From Streptomyces sp. TBY4 (lineage in GTDB: Bacteria > Actinomycetota > Actinomycetes > Streptomycetales > Streptomycetaceae), in assembly GCF_024213195.1 (NCBI RefSeq), contig NZ_JANAVF010000010.1:124001-188000 (forward strand): 64,000 nt of DNA, in the 5' to 3' direction. Position 1 is the first letter of the stretch. Each line of letters begins with the position of its first letter. Below, piece by piece: positions 24,260 to 32,526 of the stretch. The notes beneath the pieces were generated by a model. It worked only from the letters and a program-made list of their open reading frames with translations. It made no database searches and was not told the origin of the DNA. The translations under genes and the position numbers were made by a program.

Positions 24260-25723
24260 ATGCGACAGCCGTCCACGGCCGCCCCCCGAACCGGCAAGGT
24301 GATCGCGACGCTCGCCCTCGCGGGCATCGCCGCGGCCGTCATGCAGACCCTGGTCACCCCGCTGCTGGCAGACCTGCCGGGGATCCTCCGTACGTCCCAC
24401 TCCAACGCGGCCTGGGTGGTCACCGCCACCCTCCTGGTCGCGGGAGTGTCCGTACCGATCAGCGGGCGCCTGGGCGACATGCTCGGCAAGCGCCGCATGC
24501 TCCTTGCCTGTTGCATACCGCTGATCCTCGGATCGGTGGTGTGCGCGCTGGCGGGCGGCGTCGTCCAGATGGTCGTCGGGCGCGGCCTGCAAGGCATCGG
24601 CATGGGAATGATCCCGCTGGGCATCGCCCTGCTCCGCGACATCCTCCCCGCGGAGAAGCTCAGTTCCTCCATCGCCCTCGTGAGCGCCTCGATGGGCATC
24701 GGCGGCGGCATCGGCCTCCCGGTCTCCGCGGCCGTCGCCCAGTACGCGAGCTGGCGCTTCCTGTTCTGGGGGTCCGCGGCGCTCGCCGCCTGCGTCGCCG
24801 TCATGATCGTGGCCCTCGTTCCTGAGGTCCCGGCCGCCGCCCGGGGCGAACGCCTCGACGTGGTCGGTGCGCTGGGCCTCGCCGCGGGTCTGGTGTCCCT
24901 GCTCCTCTTCGTGTCCAAGGGCGCCGACTGGGGCTGGGGCTCCGCCACCACCCTTGGTCTGATCGCCGCCACCGTGGCGGTCCTGGCTGCCTGGGGGTGG
25001 TTCGAATGGCGCACCACCGACCCCCTGGTCGACCTGCGCACCACCGTCCGCCCGCGCGTCCTGCTGACCAATCTCGCTTCGGTCTCCATCGGCTTCGGCA
25101 TGTACGCCGGCATGCTGGTGGTCCCGCAACTGCTGCAGCTCCCCGCCGCCACCGGGTACGGGCAGGGCCAGACCATGCTGGCGGCCGGCCTGTGGATGCT
25201 CCCCGGCGGGCTGGTGATGATGGCCGTGTCCCCCTTCGGGGGCAAGCTCACCAACGCGCGCGGCCCGAAGGTCACCCTCGTGTCCGGAGCGGTCGTACTG
25301 GCCGCGGGCTACGGCGTCGCGCTCCTCTTCTCCGGCACGGCCGCCGGGCTGATGGCCGCGTTCATGGTCATCAACGGCGGTGTCGCCCTCGCCTACGGGG
25401 CCATGCCCGCCCTGGTCATGAGCGCGGTGCCCCTGACGGAAACCGGCGCCGCCAACGGCTTCAACGCCCTCATGCGTTCCCTGGGCACCTCGGTCGGCGC
25501 CGCCGTCGTCGGTGTCGTCCTGGCCAGGATGACCACCACGGCCGGCGGGCTCACCTTCACCTCGGAGGCGGGGTTCCGCACCGGACTGCTGATGGGCGGC
25601 GGCTTCGCCCTGCTGTCCGGGGCCATCGCCGCCCTGATCCCCGCCCCCGGGCCGCAGCGGCCCGAACCGCGGGACCGCACCGGCCCCGCGACGGAAACGG
25701 CACCCACCTCTGTGAACAAGTAG
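24260..25723 (+). CDS. MFS drug:H+ antiporter, DHA2 type
   Basis: The 487-residue protein starts at the ATG at 24260 with CGAGGA 6 nt upstream. It has about 14 helices: LVTPLLADLPGIL in TM1, SGRLGDMLGKRR in the 2-3 loop, MGIGGGIGLPVSAAVAQYASWRF in TM5 (motif C-like), and a conserved ETGAANGFNALMRSLGTSVG segment late in the protein. Export of a small organic compound is expected, under the divergent TetR repressor. Confidence 0.9.
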   Translation: MRQPSTAAPRTGKVIATLALAGIAAAVMQTLVTPLLADLPGILRTSHSNAAWVVTATLLVAGVSVPISGRLGDMLGKRRMLLACCIPLILGSVVCALAGGVVQMVVGRGLQGIGMGMIPLGIALLRDILPAEKLSSSIALVSASMGIGGGIGLPVSAAVAQYASWRFLFWGSAALAACVAVMIVALVPEVPAAARGERLDVVGALGLAAGLVSLLLFVSKGADWGWGSATTLGLIAATVAVLAAWGWFEWRTTDPLVDLRTTVRPRVLLTNLASVSIGFGMYAGMLVVPQLLQLPAATGYGQGQTMLAAGLWMLPGGLVMMAVSPFGGKLTNARGPKVTLVSGAVVLAAGYGVALLFSGTAAGLMAAFMVINGGVALAYGAMPALVMSAVPLTETGAANGFNALMRSLGTSVGAAVVGVVLARMTTTAGGLTFTSEAGFRTGLLMGGGFALLSGAIAALIPAPGPQRPEPRDRTGPATETAPTSVNK

Positions 25724-25762
25724 CGGGGCAAGCGGCGGAGCACGGAGCGCCGCCCCCTCAGG

Positions 25763-26866
25763 TCATCGGGCCGTTTCGAGGTACGACGCCAGGTGGGCCA
25801 GTGAGGAGGCGATGCCCGCCTCGTGGTCGGCCCGGCCGATGCCGGGCGGAACGTCGGTGGCGGTGACGGTCACCGCGGTACCCCCCTCGACGGCGGCGAG
25901 GTGCCAGGTCATCGTCATGGTGCCGGCGTACGACGGGTCGTCGGACTCGAACACGGCCTGTTGCACCACGCGTTCCGATGGCACCAGGTCGGTGAACCGG
26001 ACGTCGACGACGTCGGTCGCGTCCGAGGTCTTGCCCGGGCTGCCGGCCGGATCGACGGAGGCGTCGAGGTAGGTGAGGACCATCCGGAACCCGCCGCCCG
26101 GCCGCGGGTCCCACCGCTCGATCCGCCCGCTCATCCCGTCCGGCGGGAGCCAGGCCTCCAGGGACGCGCGGTCGAGGAGGGCGGCGTAGACGGCCGCCGG
26201 CGGCGCCTGGATCGTCAGGGCGCCGCGGTCGGTCCTGTCGGCGGACCGGTTCCCGGGTCCGCCCCGGTGCGTCGGCGCGCCGTCGGCAGGAGCCTTCAGG
26301 GTGCGCAGGTGTGCGGTCACCGCCGCCGTGGTGCGCTGCTCCTCCCGGCCGGCCAGGAGGTCCAGCAGCGCCCCGCGCAGGACCGCGAGCAGGAGGGTGC
26401 GCTCGGCGAGGCCCTCGGGCGTGTCGCGGCGGGCCGGCGGCTGGGCGGCGGCGAAGAGCTCCAGCCAGTCGGCGATCGTCCGCTCCGCGAACCCCGCCCA
26501 GGGCCCCGCGCCGCCGCTCAGCGACCGCGCGTAGCCCTCGACCCAGAGGGTGAGCACCTTGCGGTGTCCGGGGTCGGCCAGCCAGCTCCACACCAGCTCG
26601 CCCGCGCGGGCGAGCCCGTACTCCGGCCGGGCCCGGCGCACGGCTTCGAGCATGGCCGTCTCGTCCTGCCGGGCCCGCGCGAGCAGCGCCTGCACCAGTT
26701 CGTCCTTGCTGCCGAACAGGAAGAGGAGGACGCGCGGGCTGCTGCCGATCGCCTCGGCGAGGGGGCGCAGGGACATGTCCGCCAGCCCGTGGTCGAGCAC
26801 GTGGGCGTAGGCCAGCTCGAGGAGCTGCTGCTTGCGGGCGGAATCGGTGCGGGCGGAGGGGGTCAC
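25763..26866 (-). CDS. TetR regulator fused to SRPBCC/AHSA1 domain
   Basis: One continuous frame of 367 residues joins a TetR repressor (residues 1-~200; HTH in YAHVLDHGLADMSLRPLAEAIGSSPRVLLFLFGSK) to a C-terminal AHSA1-type START-like domain. The second domain (about 225-367) has ALTIQAPPAAVYAALLDRASLEAWLPPDG and ends GIASSLAHLASYLETAR. SRPBCC domains bind hydrophobic ligands and are often encoded beside ArsR regulators; direct fusion to TetR is unusual. The GTG at 26866 has no ribosome-binding site but a CATAAT -10 six bases upstream, so a leaderless mRNA is likely. A perfect operator lies just upstream, between it and the divergent GNAT gene. Confidence 0.8.
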   Translation of the reverse strand: MTPSARTDSARKQQLLELAYAHVLDHGLADMSLRPLAEAIGSSPRVLLFLFGSKDELVQALLARARQDETAMLEAVRRARPEYGLARAGELVWSWLADPGHRKVLTLWVEGYARSLSGGAGPWAGFAERTIADWLELFAAAQPPARRDTPEGLAERTLLLAVLRGALLDLLAGREEQRTTAAVTAHLRTLKAPADGAPTHRGGPGNRSADRTDRGALTIQAPPAAVYAALLDRASLEAWLPPDGMSGRIERWDPRPGGGFRMVLTYLDASVDPAGSPGKTSDATDVVDVRFTDLVPSERVVQQAVFESDDPSYAGTMTMTWHLAAVEGGTAVTVTATDVPPGIGRADHEAGIASSLAHLASYLETAR

Positions 26867-26882
26867 CCGGACATTATGCTTT

Positions 26883-26902
26883 ACTGAAACAGTCGTTTCA
26901 GT
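26883..26902. promoter_or_regulatory. Operator for the TetR-SRPBCC protein
   Basis: Arms ACTGAAAC and GTTTCAGT are perfect 8-bp complements around a 4-nt centre. Another GTTTC half-site follows on the right within a few bases. It lies 17 bp upstream of the GTG start and 48 bp before the GNAT ATG, and so could serve both promoters. Confidence 0.8.
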
Positions 26903-26949
26903 CGTTTCGGTGGGTCGATCCGGCCCACCGCTTCGGAGAGAAGGTCCCC

Positions 26950-27447
26950 ATGAATGACATCCGTGCGGTGATCCGGCCGCTGGGGGAGCCGGGCGATCTC
27001 GGCTGGGTGGTGATGGCCCACGGTGAGCAGTACGCGAAGGAATTCGGCTGGGACATCGGCTTCGAGGCCCTGGTCGCGCGGATCGTCGCGGACTACGCGG
27101 CCGACCACGACCCCTCCCGCGAGGCGGCCTGGATCGCCGAGCTGGACGGCCGCCGGGTCGGCAGCGTGTTCTGCGTGGCGGACGACGGCAACACCGCGAA
27201 GCTGCGGATCCTCCTCGTGGACCCCGCCGCACGCGGCCACCGCCTGGGCTCGCGCCTGGTGGCCCAGTGCGTGGACTTCGCGCGCGGAGCGGGGTACGAG
27301 CGGATCCGGCTGTGGACGAACGACACCCTGGCGGCCGCCCGCCGGATCTACCTGGCCGCCGGATTCCGGCTCGTGGAGGAGGAGCCGCACCACAGCTTCG
27401 GCGCCGATCTGGTCGGACAGGTCTACGAGCTCGACCTGCCGGCCTGA
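26950..27447 (+). CDS. GNAT family N-acetyltransferase
   Basis: The 165-residue protein has GNAT motif A in LRILLVDPAARGHRLGSRLVAQCVDFA and motif B in LAAARRIYLAAGFRLVEEEPHHSFG, a pattern common in the acetyltransferase half of MarR-GNAT proteins. The start follows GGAGAGAAGG. The substrate is unknown. It is divergent from the TetR-SRPBCC gene and shares its operator region. Confidence 0.9.
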   Translation: MNDIRAVIRPLGEPGDLGWVVMAHGEQYAKEFGWDIGFEALVARIVADYAADHDPSREAAWIAELDGRRVGSVFCVADDGNTAKLRILLVDPAARGHRLGSRLVAQCVDFARGAGYERIRLWTNDTLAAARRIYLAAGFRLVEEEPHHSFGADLVGQVYELDLPA

Positions 27448-27667
27448 ACGGCGCCCCGGCGTAAGGGGCGGGGGGTCGCCGCCGGGCACGCGGTCGGCGG
27501 TCGATGTCACTACTGGTAGCCGTCCCTCCGTTTCCCGGGCAACTCGACTGTGTCATCGGCCCGTTGCGGGGCATCCGCGCACCATGCCCGCCAGACAGAC
27601 CCGGCAGGGCGCACGGACACCCGGTCGGCCCGCGGGCAGGCTGAGGACTCGAAGGAAGGGAACCGCG

Positions 27668-27922
27668 ATGACGACGACCGGATTGCACGGAATGAAGACC
27701 CTCCCCGGTGCACAGGCGCTCCGCCGGCAGGCCGTCCGCACCCGGAAGGAACTCGGCCGCCTCGCGGAGGGCGGGAAGCTCGACTCCGTACGAGGCAAGG
27801 CCGTGCAGGCCGCGACCAGGGTCCGGAGCCACCGGACCGGGTGGGTCACGGCGGCCGGGGTACTGGCTGCGGCCGTGGTGGCCCGGCGGAGCCGCCGGGC
27901 ACGACGGGAACAGGCTTCTTGA
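27668..27922 (+). CDS. Small basic membrane-associated protein (84 aa)
   Basis: The ATG is preceded by GGAAGGG. The protein has a basic, helical N-terminal two-thirds (QALRRQAVRTRKELGRLAEG), one hydrophobic segment near the C-terminus (GWVTAAGVLAAAVVA) and an Arg-rich end. The layout suggests a tail-anchored or peripheral membrane protein, but no family is recognised. A strong bidirectional hairpin follows at 27969. Confidence 0.6.
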   Translation: MTTTGLHGMKTLPGAQALRRQAVRTRKELGRLAEGGKLDSVRGKAVQAATRVRSHRTGWVTAAGVLAAAVVARRSRRARREQAS

Positions 27923-27968
27923 GCCGACCGCTCCAGGTCGGACGGGAAGCGATGGCGCACCCGGCACC

Positions 27969-28012
27969 CGTGAAGGGAGCGGCCCCCGAACAACGGGGCC
28001 GCTCCCTTCACG
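27969..28012. terminator. Bidirectional terminator (18-bp stem)
   Basis: A perfect 18-bp inverted repeat (27969-27986 and 27995-28012) with an 8-nt loop lies between the convergent 84-aa and SH3 genes. Confidence 0.9.
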
Positions 28013-28035
28013 TCATGCCACCGCTCGCCGGGCTC

Positions 28036-28380
28036 TCAGCAGGGCCGGACCGGCTGGAGGTTGTGGACGTAGCGCGCCGAGACCCAGCCCTTCGAGCCGT
28101 GCAGGCGGTACCAGACCGGGTTGCCGTCCACCCAGCCCCCGCGCTTTTGGCACGCCAGGACCACCCGCTGGTTCGGATGCAGCTTCTTCACCACGTCCGA
28201 GTACACGGTCGGCTTTTCGCGGACGTTGAGCGGGGCGCGGGTCTCGACCACGCCCACGGGGCCGGACGTGCCCTGCCCGTGGCGGGCGGCGAGCCCCTCG
28301 GCCGCCCAGCCGGCCGTGCTCAGCGGCCCGATCAGCACTCCGACCGCCACGGCGTACGTCAGCAATGCCTTCTTCACCAT
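28036..28380 (-). CDS. Secreted SH3-like domain protein
   Basis: The 114-residue protein starts at the ATG at 28380 (GGGAGAG 8 nt upstream) with a signal peptide (VKKALLTYAVAVGVLIGPLSTAGWA). The mature part is a bacterial SH3 domain: PLNVREKPTVYSDVVKKLHPNQRVVLAC, then the WYRLHGSKGWVSARYV strand pair typical of SH3_3. Two cysteines (LACQ and the C-terminal PC) could form a disulfide. Such domains usually bind cell-wall peptides. It lies within a block of envelope/stress-type genes. Confidence 0.85.
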   Translation of the reverse strand: MVKKALLTYAVAVGVLIGPLSTAGWAAEGLAARHGQGTSGPVGVVETRAPLNVREKPTVYSDVVKKLHPNQRVVLACQKRGGWVDGNPVWYRLHGSKGWVSARYVHNLQPVRPC

Positions 28381-28646
28381 CGGATCCACTCTCCCTGTGT
28401 CGCCTGGGCAGCCCGTGCGGACGACCTCCCCGACCGACTATCCGCCGCCCGGGCGGCGGATGGTCGCCGGCCCTGACGGAACACGCCCCCGTTGCTCCGG
28501 ATGGCCCAAGGGCCATCGCTCCGGACGGCCGCGGCGAGGGTTCCGCACCGGGTCGCGCCGAGGTTTGAACCCGCCGGCATCGAGCAGGCGCCCCTGCGGT
28601 ACGAAGCGAAATGAAACGAAACGAGCAAGCAGAGGAGGCGCGTGGC

Positions 28647-29150
28647 ATGGCCGCGGACGCAAGCGAGAACCAGGACGTCGTTGCCTTGATCCTCAAGGAC
28701 CACCGCAGGATGGAGGACCTCTTCCGCCGGATGCGCAGTGTGGAGGCCGACCGGGCGGACGCGCTCGCGAAGCTGTCCGCGCTCCTCGTGGCGCACAGCG
28801 AGGCCGAGGAGGCCGAAGTGTACGGCGCGCTGAAGCGGTTCAGGGACGTCGACAACGCGGAGGTCGAGCACGGGACCGAGGAGCACGCCGAAGGCAACGA
28901 GGCCCTCTTGGCGCTGCTGGAGGTGTCCGAAGTGGGTTCCGACGACTGGGACGAGCGGCTGGAAGACCTGGTCAAAGCTGTCTCCCACCACCTCGACGAG
29001 GAGGAGCGCACCATCCTCAACGGCGCCCGGGAGAACGTCCCGGACGAGCGGAGGGCCGAGCTCGGAGCGGCCTTCCTGCGGGAGCGGGAGCGCCGGCTCG
29101 CCGCCGACTGCGGCAGCGTCGAGTACGTGCGCGCGATCGTAGGGGGCTGA
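28647..29150 (+). CDS. Hemerythrin HHE domain protein
   Basis: The 167-residue protein (ATG at 28647 after GAGGAGG; an upstream ATG at 28611 lacks this) carries the hemerythrin four-helix-bundle pattern. Its elements are KDHRRMEDLFRRM, LLVAHSEAEEAEVY, GTEEHAEGNEALL and AVSHHLDEEERTI. The His and Glu residues fit a di-iron site. Members sense or carry O2/NO or store iron; in actinomycetes several respond to oxidative or osmotic stress. A very strong hairpin follows. Confidence 0.9.
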   Translation: MAADASENQDVVALILKDHRRMEDLFRRMRSVEADRADALAKLSALLVAHSEAEEAEVYGALKRFRDVDNAEVEHGTEEHAEGNEALLALLEVSEVGSDDWDERLEDLVKAVSHHLDEEERTILNGARENVPDERRAELGAAFLRERERRLAADCGSVEYVRAIVGG

Positions 29151-29177
29151 CGGCGACTGCCGTCGGGTCCGTGCTGC

Positions 29178-29228
29178 GGGCACGGCACCGGGCCCGGACT
29201 CGACGAGTCCGGGCCCGGTGCCGTGCCC
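29178..29228. terminator. Bidirectional terminator (25-bp perfect arms)
   Basis: Two 25-bp perfectly complementary arms (29178-29202 and 29204-29228) separated by a single base lie between the convergent hemerythrin and PRC-barrel genes. Confidence 0.9.
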
Positions 29229-29232
29229 CAGG

Positions 29233-29598
29233 TCAGATGATCCGGCCACCGAAGCCGCCGACGGAGTAGTAGGTCCCGATCTCCTCGCGGTACCCGACGT
29301 CGTCGAGGTGCTTCTCGCGGTGGAACTCCGGAGCGTTCTTGATCTGCTCCTTGGTGCCGTCGACGTAGACCTTCTCCCGGCTCACATCGACGATGATCAC
29401 GGTGCTCGCCGGGAGCAGCACCTCCTTGCCGAAGATCCAGATCCCCGTGTCCACGACCAGGTAGGCGTCACCTGCCTCGTCGGAGTGCTTGTCGACCTTG
29501 CCGATGCTGCCGTCGGTCGCCTCGACCTTGTAACCGATCAGATCGGTGCCGGTCAGGTGGCCCGCGGTCGACCTGTAGCTCCACACGTGCTCAGTCAC
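29233..29598 (-). CDS. PRC-barrel domain protein
   Basis: The 121-residue protein starts at a GTG at 29598 with AAGGAG 9 nt upstream. The N-terminal half is a PRC-barrel: LTGTDLIGYKVEATDGSIGKVDKHSDEAGDAYLVVDTG then LLPASTVIIVDVSREKVYVDGTKEQIKNAPEF. The C-terminus is Tyr/Gly-rich. PRC-barrel proteins of this size are common stress-associated proteins of unknown biochemical role in Streptomyces. Confidence 0.9.
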   Translation of the reverse strand: MTEHVWSYRSTAGHLTGTDLIGYKVEATDGSIGKVDKHSDEAGDAYLVVDTGIWIFGKEVLLPASTVIIVDVSREKVYVDGTKEQIKNAPEFHREKHLDDVGYREEIGTYYSVGGFGGRII

Positions 29599-29818
29599 GC
29601 GAAACAACTCCTTCGCCAGACAGGGGGCGGCGCGGCAGTGCCGGCCGTCCCTCTCCTTCGATGTCGTACGCGGCGCTGTCGGCGCCCCGCCGGAACTCGC
29701 CTGCCCCGGCTCCGGTCCTTCATTCGCCCCGGAGCGCCGACGCCGCGACGGCACGCAGGTCCGCACCCGGCTCGCTCGCCGTGGCGTACCGGACCGTTCG
29801 CAGGGCAGACGAGCCGCC

Positions 29819-30499
29819 ATGACATGGAGACACGCGCTCCGGCGCAGTGAGAGCCCCGATACCGTGCCCGTGGCGGCCGCTCGGCAACGACGGCCTCCGG
29901 CGCACCCCGCCGTCCGGGCGCTGGCCATGGTGGCGGCCTTCGTCGGGACCGTGCTGTTCAGCGTGGTGCTGGCACGGCTCACACTGGAGCCCTCCGCGGC
30001 CTCGGTGGACCTGGTGCACAGCAACGTCCGGCCCGGCCACTCGATCAACGCCTACCTGGACGGCGCGTCGACCGCTCAGGCAGTGCGCCAGCTGGGCGGG
30101 AACCTGCTGCTGGGCCTGCCGTTCGGGGTCCTCCTGCCCGTCCTCATGCCCCCGGCCCGGGGCCTGCTGCGGGTCGCCGCGGTGACGGTCTGTCTGATGA
30201 CGCTGGTGGAGCTGATTCAGGGTGCCCTCGTCACGGGACGCGTCTTCGACATCGACGACGTCATCCTCAACACGACCGGAGCCCTCCTCGGCTACCTGCT
30301 GATCGGCCGCCGCCTGGGCCGGGCCGTGCACCCGCGCCGCAGGCACTGGTGGCACCGGCGCCCCCGGCTCGGCACGTCCCCGCCCCCGCCCGCGCCGAAG
30401 CCGAAACAGATCGCGAAGCGGTCGACGAAGCCGGCAGCGAAGCCGATCGCCAAGCAGGTCCGCGCGGGTTGGAGGAAGGCCTTCCACCGCGGCGGTTGA
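29819..30499 (+). CDS. VanZ family membrane protein
   Basis: The 226-residue protein has about four transmembrane helices and the VanZ signature (RQLGGNLLLGLPFGVLLPVL, later LVELIQGALVTGRVFDIDDVILNTTGALLGYLL). VanZ proteins are linked to glycopeptide (teicoplanin) tolerance but most homologues are uncharacterised. A Pro/Lys/Arg-rich tail of about 55 residues follows, which is longer than in minimal VanZ proteins. The mscS-like gene follows after 67 bp on the same strand. Confidence 0.85.
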   Translation: MTWRHALRRSESPDTVPVAAARQRRPPAHPAVRALAMVAAFVGTVLFSVVLARLTLEPSAASVDLVHSNVRPGHSINAYLDGASTAQAVRQLGGNLLLGLPFGVLLPVLMPPARGLLRVAAVTVCLMTLVELIQGALVTGRVFDIDDVILNTTGALLGYLLIGRRLGRAVHPRRRHWWHRRPRLGTSPPPPAPKPKQIAKRSTKPAAKPIAKQVRAGWRKAFHRGG

Positions 30500-30566
30500 C
30501 CGTGTCAGGTCCCTGCCGTGGGGCAGGCGCGGGGATGTCCGTGCCACTTCCACCCACTGGGGAGAC

Positions 30567-31634
30567 ATGAACAGCGCCCTTCGCCTCCTGATGCTCCTGG
30601 GGGCCTCCATCCTGCTCACGGCCGCGGCCGGCTGGGCCGTCGACCGACTGCTCCTTCGCGCCGACGCACGACACCCCGAAACGCCCTTGTGGAACCTGCT
30701 GCGCCGCTGCCGCCACGCCCTGCAGATCGTCCTGCTCGCCGCCCTGTGCAAGGGCGTCTGCCGGGACACGGCGTGGCCGCCGCTGCGGGACAACGCGGCC
30801 GCCACGGGCCGGATCCTCTCGCTCGCCCTGATCGGAGCCGGGGCCTGGGTGATCGTGGCCGTGGCCTCCGCCGCCGTCGAGTCGGGGTACGCCCGCTACG
30901 CCACCGGCACCCGTGACCCGGCCCGCGTACGCCGGGTCCGTACCCAGGTGACGCTGATCACGAGGGTCGTGGCGGTCGTCGTGGCCGTCATGGCGGGCGC
31001 CGCGATGCTGCTCACCTTCCCGAGCTTCCGCGCGCTCGGCACCTCCGTCCTCGCCTCCGCAGGGATCATCGGCATCGTGGCCGGCGTGGCGGCCCAGTCC
31101 ACCCTCGGCAACCTCTTCGCAGGCTTCCAGATCGCCTTCGGCGACATGGTGCGCATAGGCGACACGGTCGTGGTCGCGGGCGAGTGGGGGGTGGTCGAGG
31201 ACATCACCCTCACCTTCCTCGCCGTACGCACCTGGGACGAACGCCGCATCACCATGCCCGTCTCGTACTTCACCACCAGGCCGTTCGAGAACTGGTCGCG
31301 CGGCGGAGTCCAGATGACCGGCACGGTCTTCCTCCACTGCGACCACAGCGCGCCCGTCGACCTCATGCGGGACAAGGTCCACGAGATCCTGCACGCCTGC
31401 CGGGAGTGGGACGGCCGCGGCTGGGACCTCGCCGTCACGGAGACGACGCCCTCCACCATCGTGGTGCGGGCCATCGTCACGGCCAAGGACGCCGACGACC
31501 TGTGGACGGTGCGCTGCGCCGTACGCGAGCAGCTGATCGCCTGGCTGGTGGAGAAGCACCCCGGCGCCCTGCCCCGCATCCTGCTGGAACCGGCTCCGAC
31601 GGCGCACGGCCCGGCCGGCGGTCGCCCCCTCTGA
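30567..31634 (+). CDS. MscS family mechanosensitive channel
   Basis: The 355-residue protein has about four to five hydrophobic helices and then the MscS core: pore-lining TM3 (LGTSVLASAGIIGIVAGVAAQSTLGNLFAGFQIAF), the beta domain (MVRIGDTVVVAGEWGVVEDITLTFLAVRTWDERRITMPVSYF) and an alpha/beta C-terminal vestibule. It should open under membrane tension to release solutes on hypo-osmotic shock. It is probably cotranscribed with the VanZ gene. Confidence 0.9.
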   Translation: MNSALRLLMLLGASILLTAAAGWAVDRLLLRADARHPETPLWNLLRRCRHALQIVLLAALCKGVCRDTAWPPLRDNAAATGRILSLALIGAGAWVIVAVASAAVESGYARYATGTRDPARVRRVRTQVTLITRVVAVVVAVMAGAAMLLTFPSFRALGTSVLASAGIIGIVAGVAAQSTLGNLFAGFQIAFGDMVRIGDTVVVAGEWGVVEDITLTFLAVRTWDERRITMPVSYFTTRPFENWSRGGVQMTGTVFLHCDHSAPVDLMRDKVHEILHACREWDGRGWDLAVTETTPSTIVVRAIVTAKDADDLWTVRCAVREQLIAWLVEKHPGALPRILLEPAPTAHGPAGGRPL

Positions 31635-31692
31635 CGGAATTCCCCGGCGGGCGGCGCCCGTACGGTACGGCCCCGGCCGAACGCACGCGTTC

Positions 31693-31815
31693 CTATCGGT
31701 GCCGGGCGAGGGTGTGCACGAGCACGATCAGCGCGAAGGCGATGACGAGCAGGTGCACCCAGGAGGGGCCGACCGCCGGGGCCAGGGACAGGGAGGTGAA
31801 CTGATGAGAGGTCAT
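31693..31815 (-). CDS. Tiny single-span membrane protein (40 aa)
   Basis: An ATG at 31815 is preceded by AGGAG at good spacing. It encodes 40 residues: a short polar N-terminus (MTSHQFTSLSLAPAVGPS), one strong transmembrane helix (WVHLLVIAFALIVLVHTLA) and a basic end (RHR). Its reading frame, codon bias and Shine-Dalgarno all support a real gene. It lies 98 nt downstream of the anti-sigma ATPase gene in the same direction. Confidence 0.65.
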   Translation of the reverse strand: MTSHQFTSLSLAPAVGPSWVHLLVIAFALIVLVHTLARHR

Positions 31816-31912
31816 GAGGCGCTCCTGCCCCCGAAGGCCGGATCGACGCCCTCCTCCGCGGGACGGCCGGACCGGGCCCGGAGCCCGCCGGCCGCGCCCC
31901 GGTCCCGTGCCG

Positions 31913-32344
31913 TCAGCGCGGCGCGGGCCTGCCGGACTTCAGCCGGGCGGCCTCGATCTCGGCCCAGACGGCCTTGCCGTGCTCGTGTGTTTCCGTGCCC
32001 CAGCGGTCGGACAGGCGCTCCACGATGTGCAGACCGTGGCCACCGGGCACACCGCGTCGCGGCGCCGGGTGGAGGAGGGGCAGGTCCGTCGTTCCGTCGT
32101 AGACCTCGATGCGCAGCGTTTCCCCGGCCGTGAGCACGAGCTCCCGGCAGCCGTCCGCGTGCAGGGAGGCGTTGGTCAGCAGCTCGGAGACGAGGAGCAG
32201 GGCGTCCTCGGCGGTCTCCGTTCCGTCCCAGCCCCAGTCGCGCAGCGCCCGGCGCGTGAACTCGCGGCCCTTGGCCACGGCGCCCCCGACGCCCGCCAGC
32301 GCGAGGCGACGCCGCTGGCGGCCTCCGGGAAGGCCGGCGCTCAC
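31913..32344 (-). CDS. Anti-sigma-factor-type ATP-binding protein (HATPase_c_2)
   Basis: The 143-residue single GHKL domain of the SpoIIAB/RsbW class has an N-box ELLTNASLHA and a G-box GHGLHIVERLSDRWG. The GTG at 32344 has GGGAG 6 nt upstream. Such proteins phosphorylate STAS anti-anti-sigma factors or bind sigma factors. It lies downstream of the sigma/STAS/MEDS genes in the same direction, separated by 182 nt, and probably belongs to the same network. Confidence 0.9.
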   Translation of the reverse strand: MSAGLPGGRQRRRLALAGVGGAVAKGREFTRRALRDWGWDGTETAEDALLLVSELLTNASLHADGCRELVLTAGETLRIEVYDGTTDLPLLHPAPRRGVPGGHGLHIVERLSDRWGTETHEHGKAVWAEIEAARLKSGRPAPR

Positions 32345-32526
32345 TGGATCTCCCGTTTTCGGTCCGATGGTCTCCACCGTGCTCTCGCACCCCCGTGCCG
32401 ACGCTGCTTCGTTCGCTGCTCCCGGGACCGTACGACGAGGTCGTGGTCGCTCTCCGGACTCTTCGTATGCCCCCGAGTGGCCCGAGGACACCCGAGCCCG
32501 ACCTCGAGTGTAGGTGACCTCCGGAT

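Noticed and set aside
8438..25723. The region as a secondary-metabolite biosynthetic cluster (glycosyltransferase, SDR, monooxygenase, exporters)
   Set aside because: No PKS, NRPS, terpene or RiPP core gene is present, and the genes fall into separate regulator-effector modules with their own operators and terminators.
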